Below, in pieces: positions 23,416 to 31,724 of a stretch of DNA of 33,586 nucleotides. Positions within the stretch are counted from its first letter, which is position 1, and every line of letters starts with the position of its first letter. A program made the position numbers and the translations under genes. Location of the stretch: positions 1 to 33,586 of the forward strand of contig MPMQ01000034.1 of the NCBI GenBank assembly GCA_002238585.1. Reading direction: 5' to 3'. The notes under the pieces were generated by a model. That model saw only the letters and a list, made by a program, of their open reading frames with translations. It did not search any database and was not told the origin of the DNA. The DNA is from Kistimonas sp. bin40. Its GTDB lineage: Bacteria; Pseudomonadota; Gammaproteobacteria; Pseudomonadales; Endozoicomonadaceae.

Positions 23416-26400
23416 TCAGTCCATTGTGCCGGAGCCGGACTCTGCCGGAATAGTCAGCAGCCCCGTGCATGCCCTCCCCCTGGTTCCGAACAGCAAGGAC
23501 AGCCCGTCCTCACTGATGCGCAAGGGGGCTGTGACCGGCGTACCGACTGTTATGGCGACTTTTCTGACAAGTTGTCCCTCGCTGTCGGGTGCATAAAGGC
23601 AGAGGCCGCCCTGGATGCCGGTTGCCGTCAGACACCAGGCTGCGTCAGGTCCTGCCAGCAGGGCCAGGGGCGCGGGGGCGCCGTCTGGTGCCCGGTGATG
23701 CAGCTGCCATTGCCAGTGGTCATCAGCATCCTTGTGCCAGATGTCGAGCTGACGGGTGGAGGTCCGTAGCAGGGTGCGGCCGTTGTTTGACAGCTGAAGG
23801 CTTTCCAGACATGGGTCATCGGGGCTGATGGGTGCCTCCAGCTGCTCCCCCGGCTGCCAGCTGCCGTTTTCCTTTCTGTCCCACAACTGGATCTGATGCA
23901 GTGTCGGGGCCAGTGCCAGCTGTGCGCCATCGTGACGGAACGAAACCAGTGCACTCATGGCTCTGTGGCGGGGAGGGAGGGGAAGGGCGTTGCAGAGCGT
24001 CAGCTGATTCTCCAGGCTGTACTGCCGGTTGAGTGTCCACAGGGCCACCTGCCTGTCTTGATAGAGAGCCACCAGCAGGCGCCCATCGGCACAGCAGTCC
24101 AGGTGTTGCAGGGCGGAGGTATGGGGCGCGAGCACGGAGATCTGGCAGTCCCAGTCGTGCGGGCTGGACGAGCGAAGTCCTTTTTTCCAGATGTGGACTT
24201 CATGGGTGTAATAGCCAGGCTGGGTCGCGGGTATGGACCGGGGTAGCGCCAGCAAGGACTGCTGCGGCCGATACCGGGGGCAGAGAGCATCTCCTGTGTA
24301 GAACCAGGACAGCTGACGCTTCCAGCGCCGGTTGTTACCCCATGCGCTGAAAAACACCAGCAGGTGTACTGCCTTGCCTGCGTCGCGTCCTCTGGTCCAT
24401 ACGACCAGATCACCGCAGCCCATGGGCGCGACATCCAGAATGCTGTCAAGCGGGCTGTGCCATGTGTGGACGTTGTTCCAGCTGTGCGTAGCAGCGGCCC
24501 GCTTCCATACCCGAACAAGCCTGTTGCAACTGGTGAACAGGGTGGCCGGTTCAACAGGGCTGAAATGCAGTCTGCCGACAGTTGTACAGGAATCCGTGTG
24601 CTCCAGTTGCCAGCGATTGTCTTTCCAGCCATAAAGCAGCAACTTGGTGATATCGCTGTTGTGGTAGCGCCAGGCTGTTGCCAGCCAGCGGCTGCAGGGA
24701 CTGAAGATGTAGTTGACTGCAGTGCCTTCGTGTGAGGGTACAGGAAGGGGAAGGAAAGCCAGCTCAAGGGCCAGCTGACGGGTGTGGCTGAGCTGTTGAT
24801 GCAGACCGCAATGAATCAGCCCTGCCAGTAGATGACGCTCTTTGTGTTTCTTGCGCAGCAGGTTGTGTCGCGTCTCTGGTGTCAGCTGCTGGTGCGGGCC
24901 GAGCTGTTCGTGCAGCTGCACCAGCTGTTGGTGCTGGCGTTGCAGAACAGGCAACAGCAGGCTGTTACAGCGGGCCAGCCAGGGCTGGGTGCGCAGGTGG
25001 TAACCGGCTGGCAGCAAGGCGTTGTTTGGCGCCGGAGAAGGGCCCTGTTGCCCAAACCAGTCGCTCAGCTCGCGTCTGGCGGGCAGATAGGTGTGCCAGT
25101 GTCGACAGACCAGCGCGCACGGCATTTGCTCGGCGAATGACAGATGATCGAATATCATGAGCAGCAGCTCGGGGGGCAGGGTCTGGGCAAGGCCCGGCGC
25201 GGTGTCCAGGGCGTGGGGCGGACATTTTTTCCGGGCAGGGGCCAGGCCCTGGTCGCTGTCATGCGATGAGGCGCGGCGCTTTCGCCAGGAGGTGTCACTG
25301 TGCGCCGGTGCAGCACCGCCCTGGTGTGTTGAGAGTGTCGGTGGCAAGGGCGCGCGTCCGGTGGCGCTGGCCCGGTGCGGGGCGGTCAGTTGCATCAGAA
25401 CGAGCCGCAGCGGGCTGGCCGCTGACGACAACTGCCCGCCAGGCAGCTGCGGGCTGCCCATGTGTACCAGAAACGACAGGCCGTCCGGGCTGCATTTGAG
25501 CCCGGTGACGGGGCCTTGCAGCGCGGCACCGGCTTTTTTTGTGTGTTGTCCCTGTGCATTGGCTCCATGAATCCAGAGGCGGCTTTCTTGCCAGAGTGCC
25601 GTTGCGCACAGGCGGTCACAGGACGGCAGCACCAGTGCATGGGGCATGAAGGCGTCTGACATATCTCTGGAACAGAGCACCTGCGGTTGCCAGACACCGG
25701 TTTCGCTTTTGCGCCAGATATCGACATAGTCCCTGGTGACTCTGGTCAGCTGTTGTCCATCAGCGCACCATTGGATGTAGTCGGTGTTATGTCTGTAGTG
25801 AGGTCCGTATATGAAGAGCAAGTCAAGATGGACAGACTCACGCTTGTCCCAGTGACCGGGGCTGCTCTCCACCCAGAAATCGACCAGGTCGCTCGCTGGT
25901 GTCACCACCAGCTGTTTGCCGTCCTGGTGGAAGAGGCGCTGCTCCTGCAGATGGTGCTGCTGGAGACTGAAAGCACAGGGTGTCAGGAGCCGCACTTCCA
26001 GCCTGTTCTTTTTCACCAATTGCCACAGCACCAGATGCTGGCTTGAGAGTAACCCCAGCAGGTAGCGACCATCGGGACTGTAGTGCAACGCGAGAGCATT
26101 TTGCATGTGTGCCATGACTGACCGCTGGCATGTCCATGGCCCCGTTTTTTTGCTGCTGAGGCTGTGCTGCCAGACGTCCAGCACACAGTAGGATTCAGGG
26201 GTCCATGTGGCGATGCTGACCTGATGCTGGTGCGCTGCCACCGCATAGACCCTGTCATAGCACCGCGATGAGTCGCATATCCAGGTTTGGCGGCTCTCCC
26301 GCTCGCGCAATGTCACAACGCGCCAGTGCAGGCGCGCCGGGCAGGAAGCGTCCTGTTCGCTAAAAACGGCGAGCAAATCCTTGTTGGAGCAGGGCACCAG

Positions 26401-27309
26401 CTGGGCTGTTGCCGCGAAGTTGTCATTCCCCGCTAAAACAGGAACCGCGTACCAGGCACCTGCGTCCTGGTGCCAGCTGAGGACCCGTCCTTTATCGTGA
26501 CCGGTGAACAGTCGCGTCGGTTGGTCGTTACTGAACGCGAAGCAGGAAACCTTGTTTTGGGGGGCAGAGGCCTGGCTGGTGAGCGGCAGGAGTGTCTCGG
26601 GGTGCCAGCTGTCCTGTTGCCAGCCGTAGAGGCGCAGCAGGCAGCAGTCTGCTTCTGTATCCTGCTGTGCCATTGCCAGCCAGCGGCTGCAGGGGCTCCA
26701 TTGTGCGCCGGTGATTGAATCATCGCCTGGCAGGAGGGTCGGCTGGAGTTCCAGATGCTCGGCTTCGGCCAGCTGTTGGTGCAGGCTGTACTGAACAAGC
26801 CCGGCCAAGGAATTCTGCGCTGTCTGAATGTGTTGCTGGGCGCGTGCGAGCAGTTCGGGCTCTTGTATCTGCCCTGCTTGTTCCTGTCGGTGCAGCAGCT
26901 CCTGATGCTGGCAGTCGAGCATCGGCAGGAGCGGGTTTTGCAGGGCGAGCAGCAAGGGGCGGATGCGCTGACTATAGCCGGCGAGCAGATGGCGACTGGC
27001 CTGGCGCTGCTCGAACGAACGGGCCGCCAGCCATTGGGTGATGTCTGTTCTGGTGCCGGGTATGTTGGCATGCCAGTGACGGCACACCAGGGCGCAGCTG
27101 TCGTGATTCGCGAGTGGGACATAATCGAAAATGCGACGCAGCAGTGCGCAGGGCAGCGTCTGGGCTGCTGTGTCCGGTGTTCGCAACAGAGGATATCCAG
27201 CGGTGGGCAACACGGCCGTGCTCCAGGCTGACCCCTGCGGATCCGGGCGCGGGGGCTGCTGTGAGGTGCCAGCCTGTTGTGGCGGCAGGGGGCGTGGGGG
27301 TGTGGCCAT
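23416..27309 (-). CDS. Giant bimodular F-box / WD-like repeat protein 1
   Basis: This 1297-residue protein contains two copies of one architecture. Module 1 has an F-box at about 50-94 (TLPCALLRRIFDYVP, CALVCRHWHANIP), a helical linker to about 190 and a WD-like propeller region to about 650 (SPCSRWLAMA, LFTGHDKGRVLSWH, YSPDGRYLLGLL, CSPDGLSFLV). Module 2 repeats this: F-box at about 706-750 (TLPPELLLMIFDHL, CALVCRHWHTYLP), helical linker and propeller to the end. Between them lies a basic stretch (RKRR ... ARKK, about 675-695). F-box domains bind Skp1 in eukaryotic SCF ubiquitin ligases while WD propellers bind substrates, so a host-directed effector role is the natural inference. No Sec signal peptide is seen. 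The ATG at 27309 has GAGG seven bases upstream. Confidence 0.88.
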   Translation of the reverse strand: MATPPRPLPPQQAGTSQQPPRPDPQGSAWSTAVLPTAGYPLLRTPDTAAQTLPCALLRRIFDYVPLANHDSCALVCRHWHANIPGTRTDITQWLAARSFEQRQASRHLLAGYSQRIRPLLLALQNPLLPMLDCQHQELLHRQEQAGQIQEPELLARAQQHIQTAQNSLAGLVQYSLHQQLAEAEHLELQPTLLPGDDSITGAQWSPCSRWLAMAQQDTEADCCLLRLYGWQQDSWHPETLLPLTSQASAPQNKVSCFAFSNDQPTRLFTGHDKGRVLSWHQDAGAWYAVPVLAGNDNFAATAQLVPCSNKDLLAVFSEQDASCPARLHWRVVTLRERESRQTWICDSSRCYDRVYAVAAHQHQVSIATWTPESYCVLDVWQHSLSSKKTGPWTCQRSVMAHMQNALALHYSPDGRYLLGLLSSQHLVLWQLVKKNRLEVRLLTPCAFSLQQHHLQEQRLFHQDGKQLVVTPASDLVDFWVESSPGHWDKRESVHLDLLFIYGPHYRHNTDYIQWCADGQQLTRVTRDYVDIWRKSETGVWQPQVLCSRDMSDAFMPHALVLPSCDRLCATALWQESRLWIHGANAQGQHTKKAGAALQGPVTGLKCSPDGLSFLVHMGSPQLPGGQLSSAASPLRLVLMQLTAPHRASATGRAPLPPTLSTHQGGAAPAHSDTSWRKRRASSHDSDQGLAPARKKCPPHALDTAPGLAQTLPPELLLMIFDHLSFAEQMPCALVCRHWHTYLPARRELSDWFGQQGPSPAPNNALLPAGYHLRTQPWLARCNSLLLPVLQRQHQQLVQLHEQLGPHQQLTPETRHNLLRKKHKERHLLAGLIHCGLHQQLSHTRQLALELAFLPLPVPSHEGTAVNYIFSPCSRWLATAWRYHNSDITKLLLYGWKDNRWQLEHTDSCTTVGRLHFSPVEPATLFTSCNRLVRVWKRAAATHSWNNVHTWHSPLDSILDVAPMGCGDLVVWTRGRDAGKAVHLLVFFSAWGNNRRWKRQLSWFYTGDALCPRYRPQQSLLALPRSIPATQPGYYTHEVHIWKKGLRSSSPHDWDCQISVLAPHTSALQHLDCCADGRLLVALYQDRQVALWTLNRQYSLENQLTLCNALPLPPRHRAMSALVSFRHDGAQLALAPTLHQIQLWDRKENGSWQPGEQLEAPISPDDPCLESLQLSNNGRTLLRTSTRQLDIWHKDADDHWQWQLHHRAPDGAPAPLALLAGPDAAWCLTATGIQGGLCLYAPDSEGQLVRKVAITVGTPVTAPLRISEDGLSLLFGTRGRACTGLLTIPAESGSGTMD

Positions 27310-27406
27310 GGGTAGACCTCATCGCTGGTAGTGTTATTGATATTGGACACAGCAGCCGGCTCACAGTTCCGGGGGAGGCACAGATTCCAGGCAGCAGGGA
27401 CGGGCC

Positions 27407-30400
27407 CTACCCCGGCAGATTGCCGGCCTGATGCTGGCAGCCTGGTTCGACACCAGGATCCAGCTGCCAGAAACTGGCCCCCTCCCAGCTTCCCGGTAGC
27501 AACGACAGCCCGTCCTCACTGGCGCACAAGGGGGGCATGGCAGGCGTCTCGAGAGTCATGCTGCCCTTGATGACGAGTTCCCCCTGGCTGTCGGGCGCAT
27601 AAAGGCGGACTCTGCCTTGCGGGCCGGTTGCCGTCATACACGGGGTTGCCGTCACACACAGGGTTGCACCCGGTCCGGCCAGGAGTGCCAGAGGAGCCGG
27701 GCTGTTGGCTTCTACCCGGTGAAAGAGCCGCCGTTGCCAGCGGTTGTCTGCGTCCTTGTGCCAGATATCGATCTGACAGGCAGTGGTCCGTACCAGGGTG
27801 CGGCTGTTGCCCGACAGCTGAAGGCTTTCCAGACTCGTGTCGTGGGCTCCTGTAGGTGTGTGCAGGTGTCCATCCAGCTGCCAGCTGCCGCTCTCATTCC
27901 TCTTCCAGAACTGGATCTGGTGCATGCTGGCTGCCAGAGCCAGTTGTGTCCCATCGCGATGAAACTGGAGCAGTGTGCTCAGGGCTCGGTGCTGACGCAG
28001 GAGAGGAGCACGGGAGCAGAGCCAGAACAGGTCCCGGACCCGGTAGTCTTGCTGGAGTGTCCACAGGGCAATCTGCCGGTTTTCGTACAGGACCACCAGC
28101 AGGTGCCCGTCAGGGGAGCAATCCAGCTGGCGTATGGCGCAGGCCTGGGGCGGGAGTACAGAGGCCTGACAGGCCCAGTCATTCGGACTTGACGCATTCA
28201 GGCCCTTTTTCCAGATGTGCACTTCATTGGTGTATTGGCCGGGTTGTGCGGCGGGTGTGGACAGGGCCTGAGCCAGCCAGGAGTCCTCCGGTCGGCACAA
28301 GGTGAAGTGGGTATTGCCTGCATAGAGCCAGGCTACCGGGCGACCCCAGCGGCCGCTGGCAGCCAGCGGGCTGAAAAACAGCAGCTGCTGGATTTGTTCC
28401 CGGTCACGATTCTGCCTGGTACATACCACCAGATCACCGCATCCCATGGGGGCCAACTCCACGATATGGTGGAGGAGTTGAACGCCGGCACGGCAGCTGT
28501 AGACGCAGTCCCAGCTGTTGGTCGTGGCGTCGCGTTGCCATACCAGAATCTGGGTGCTGTTGTCATGGCCTGTGAACAGGGTCTGTGGCTCAGTCACACT
28601 GAAACGGAGGTGTGTAACGGGAGCCGCGGTGTGCAAGCGTTCCTGTTGCCAGCCACCGTTTCTCCAGCCGTAAAGGCGTAACAAGCTGTCACCTTCGCCA
28701 GGCAACAAACAGGCTGCGGCCAGCCAGCGGCCACAGGGACTGAAGGCACAGTTGGCCAAAGGGCCGGCCGGTGGTGGGGACAGGGGCGCTGGCCGCAGTG
28801 CCAGCTGGCGGGCACCGATGAGCTGCTGATGGAGGCTGTAGCGGATGGCGGCTGCCAGTAGATGACGCGCCTTGCGTTCCTTGTACCCTGTGTGGAGCCT
28901 TTCCAGGCAGCCTGGCAGTTGCTGGCCGAGCAGTGTCTGCAGGCGCAGCAGCTCCTGATGCTGGCGTTGCAATACTGGCAGCAGTCGACTTGCCTGGCAC
29001 GCCAGCGCGCGGGGGATGCGCAGGCTGTAGCCGGCTGACAGCAAGGCGTTGTGTTGCTGTGTGGACGCGCCCTGGTGCTGCTGTAACCAGGCGGCCAGCT
29101 GTAGCCTGAAGCCCGGCAGGCAGGCTCGCCAGTGATGGCATACCAGTGCACATCCACCCTGTTCGGAGAGCGGCAGCTCATTGAATATCTGGTGCAGAAG
29201 CTCGGGGGGCAGCGTCTGGGCGTAGCAGGGCACTGTGTCATGCGTTTTGCTCCGCCCCCTTTTGGGGACGGGGAGCGCGTCTGGCAGGCGGTCATGTGGC
29301 GCCCTGTGGCGCTTTTTCTGAATGCGGCGGGCGCGCGGCCCCGGGCGTGGTGCCGGCTCAGCTGGCGCTGACAATGTAGACGGCGAGGGTTCGGACGACT
29401 CGCCTGTATCCCGCCGCTGTGGGCCAGTCAGTTGCAGCAGGTTGAGGCCGCGCAGGTTGACAGAGGGCGGCATGAGCGGCCCTGCCCATTGTGGCTCGGC
29501 CATTTCGACCAGCAGTGACAGACCATCCGGGCTGCACATCAGCCCCGTCGCCGGCCTGTCCAGCAGGCAACCGGCTTTCTTGACAAGGCACCGGTGCTGA
29601 TTCTCCCCATGAATCCAGAGTCGACTTTCTTCCCAGAGCGCGGTGGCGCACAGGTTGTCACCGCAAGGCAGCAACATGGCCTGTGGTCTGGATGCGTCTG
29701 ACTCACCCCTGGCGCATAGCATCCGTTGGTGCCAGATGCCTTGTTCATTTTTGTGCCAGATGTCCAGATAGTTCTCAGCGATCCGGATCAGGGTGTTGCC
29801 ATCGGCACCCCATTTGAGGGAGCTGATGTCGTTATGGAATGGATCATGCCCGAAAGGCACAGCCACAAGGCTTGACTCACGGATCACCCAGCAACCGGGG
29901 CTGCTTTCCGCCCAGATGTTTATGCGGTCGTGGGAGGGGGGCAGCATCAGCTGTTTACCGTCCTTGTGAAAGAGGTCGTGCAGGCGCGAGCTGTGGGTGC
30001 CGAGGGCGCAGGGGGTATGGATGCGCAGCCGCAGCCGGTTGTCGTCATCCTGCTCCCACAGGGCGGCGTAGCGGTTGGCCAGCAGCCCCAGCAGGTGGCG
30101 GCCATCCGGACTGTAGTGCAGTTGCATGGTGTAGGCCAGGCCTTTGATGACTGACCGCTGGCATCCCCAGCCTCCTGGCAGGTCGGCGTTCAGGGCGCGT
30201 TGCCAGATGTCCAGCACCGTGCAGGATTCAAGGCTGGATGTGGCGATAACCACCTGATGCTGATGCGCGGCAATCGAGTACAGCTTGTCATAGGTTTTTG
30301 ATGCCGTGCGTTGCCAGCGCGGCCCGCTGTCGTGCTGCTGGAGCGCGTGCGCGCGCCAGGAGGGGGACCATGAATAGTCATCGTACTCTTTGCAGACAAC

Positions 30401-31297
30401 GAACAGATCGGTGCAGGTGGCGGGAATCAGTCGGAAGACCGAGAATTTTTCACTGCCTTCGAACACAAGGTTCGCGCACCAGACGTGTGAATCCGGGGGC
30501 TTGTGCCAGCAGAGCACCAGGCTGTCGTCGTGGCCTGTGAAAAGTCTGACAGGGGAGGCGTTGCTGAATGCGAGACAGTAGACGTAGGTGGCGATTCTGG
30601 CATGGGCAAGCTGGACTGGCTGCAGGGTTTCGGCTTGCCAGCGGCCCTGGTGCCAGGCATAGAGGTACAGGCAGGAGCGGGTCTGCCCGGACAGCACCTT
30701 TTGTGCCACGGCCAGCCAGCGGCTACAGGGACTGAACTGTGCGGCAGTGATAGAGCCAGCTGCGGCGGCAAGCGGCAGGGGTTGCAGCCCCAGCTGGTCG
30801 GTTGTGATCAGCTGCTGGTGCAGGGCGTACTGTATCAGCCCGGCACAAAAAGACTGTGCTGTCCGAGCCTGTGGCTGCCGTTGTTGTGTTTCCTGTTGTC
30901 GTTTGAGTTCCTGATATTGCCGCTCCAGCAGTGGCAGGAACGGACTGTTCAGGCGGGCCAACAACGGACGAATGCGACTGTCAAAACCCTCAAGCAGGAA
31001 GGGTGCCCGTTCACGCTGCTGGAGCGAACGTTCTCTCAGCCAGCGGGCGACAGTCTTTCTGGTGTCGGGCACATTGGCGCACCAATGGTGGCACACCAGC
31101 GCACAGGCAGCCTGGCAGGACAGCGGCAGGTAACAGAAGATCTGGCGCAGCACCCGGCCGGGCAGCCTGGCGGCGAGCGCGCGGCCAAAGGCCTGGAAAG
31201 GTGCGTCCACTGACGCGGGTTGTTGTCTGTCTGGCTCGCCAGCTGGCCTGCGGGATCCAGGTGAATGCGGTAGTGCGCTGACGGGGGAAGGGTGCAT
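27407..31297 (-). CDS. Giant bimodular F-box / WD-like repeat protein 2
   Basis: This 1296-residue paralogue of the downstream gene has the same layout. F-box 1 lies at about 42-85 (LPGRVLRQIFCYLP, CALVCHHWCANVP), a helical linker with QELKRQQETQQRQ follows, and propeller 1 contains SPCSRWLAVA, LFTGHDDSLVLCWH and YSPDGRHLLGLL. A basic linker at about 653-683 (KKRHR ... PKRGRSK) precedes F-box 2 at about 692-735 (TLPPELLHQIFNELP, CALVCHHWRACLP) and propeller 2 (SPCGRWLAAA, MGCGDLVVCT, CSPDGHLLVVLYENRQIALW). Module 1 resembles module 1 of the neighbour and module 2 resembles its module 2. I use the ATG at 31297, preceded by CAGGAG and GGAAAG; an upstream in-frame ATG at 31438 would add 47 residues of atypical sequence. 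Only 97 bases separate it from the downstream F-box gene. Confidence 0.87.
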   Translation of the reverse strand: MHPSPVSALPHSPGSRRPAGEPDRQQPASVDAPFQAFGRALAARLPGRVLRQIFCYLPLSCQAACALVCHHWCANVPDTRKTVARWLRERSLQQRERAPFLLEGFDSRIRPLLARLNSPFLPLLERQYQELKRQQETQQRQPQARTAQSFCAGLIQYALHQQLITTDQLGLQPLPLAAAAGSITAAQFSPCSRWLAVAQKVLSGQTRSCLYLYAWHQGRWQAETLQPVQLAHARIATYVYCLAFSNASPVRLFTGHDDSLVLCWHKPPDSHVWCANLVFEGSEKFSVFRLIPATCTDLFVVCKEYDDYSWSPSWRAHALQQHDSGPRWQRTASKTYDKLYSIAAHQHQVVIATSSLESCTVLDIWQRALNADLPGGWGCQRSVIKGLAYTMQLHYSPDGRHLLGLLANRYAALWEQDDDNRLRLRIHTPCALGTHSSRLHDLFHKDGKQLMLPPSHDRINIWAESSPGCWVIRESSLVAVPFGHDPFHNDISSLKWGADGNTLIRIAENYLDIWHKNEQGIWHQRMLCARGESDASRPQAMLLPCGDNLCATALWEESRLWIHGENQHRCLVKKAGCLLDRPATGLMCSPDGLSLLVEMAEPQWAGPLMPPSVNLRGLNLLQLTGPQRRDTGESSEPSPSTLSAPAEPAPRPGPRARRIQKKRHRAPHDRLPDALPVPKRGRSKTHDTVPCYAQTLPPELLHQIFNELPLSEQGGCALVCHHWRACLPGFRLQLAAWLQQHQGASTQQHNALLSAGYSLRIPRALACQASRLLPVLQRQHQELLRLQTLLGQQLPGCLERLHTGYKERKARHLLAAAIRYSLHQQLIGARQLALRPAPLSPPPAGPLANCAFSPCGRWLAAACLLPGEGDSLLRLYGWRNGGWQQERLHTAAPVTHLRFSVTEPQTLFTGHDNSTQILVWQRDATTNSWDCVYSCRAGVQLLHHIVELAPMGCGDLVVCTRQNRDREQIQQLLFFSPLAASGRWGRPVAWLYAGNTHFTLCRPEDSWLAQALSTPAAQPGQYTNEVHIWKKGLNASSPNDWACQASVLPPQACAIRQLDCSPDGHLLVVLYENRQIALWTLQQDYRVRDLFWLCSRAPLLRQHRALSTLLQFHRDGTQLALAASMHQIQFWKRNESGSWQLDGHLHTPTGAHDTSLESLQLSGNSRTLVRTTACQIDIWHKDADNRWQRRLFHRVEANSPAPLALLAGPGATLCVTATPCMTATGPQGRVRLYAPDSQGELVIKGSMTLETPAMPPLCASEDGLSLLPGSWEGASFWQLDPGVEPGCQHQAGNLPG

Positions 31298-31724
31298 TGC
31301 TTTCCGACTGCTCCTGCTGTTTCTTTCATGACCTCGGACACAGTAGTGGCCTGCAGGTTCCAGCCGTCCGGGGCTGGTTATCCGTCTGGTCAGGTTTGTG
31401 AGGGACGAGGGCGCAGGGGAGTGCCAGCTGTTTGGCATGGCAGGGGAAAGAAGACAGAAGCCTGAGACCGGGTGTTTGTTGCTGGCGGCGGTTGTCCAGT
31501 ATCAGCGGCGGCAAGCGGTTGTCCTGCTTTACCAGGATCGGGCTTGCCTGTATCAGGCTGGTCGGCTGGCCTGTGTTGCGGGAAGCTGCTGTGAGCCACC
31601 CCCGTGTATGACAGTTGGTCCATGGTTCGTTGATCACCCGTTCTGCTCACAAAGTCAGACAGCAGGGCCGGTGCGGGTTCCAGGCAATATCAACCCACTT
31701 TGTTGCCTGACCTGGAGGCGGTGG
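31298..31724. promoter_or_regulatory. Intergenic region between F-box genes 2 and 3
   Basis: These 427 bases contain no convincing gene. The part just upstream of F-box gene 2 (around 31325-31375) and the corresponding part upstream of F-box gene 1 (around 27340-27380) share a recognisable block with GGACACAG and GTTCC at similar distance from the starts, which suggests the upstream region was duplicated with the genes and may carry a shared promoter or leader. Confidence 0.4.

Noticed and set aside
25157-25570. Plus-strand open frames opposite the F-box genes
   Set aside because: High GC and few stop codons give many antisense frames here; none has domain features or a ribosome binding site.
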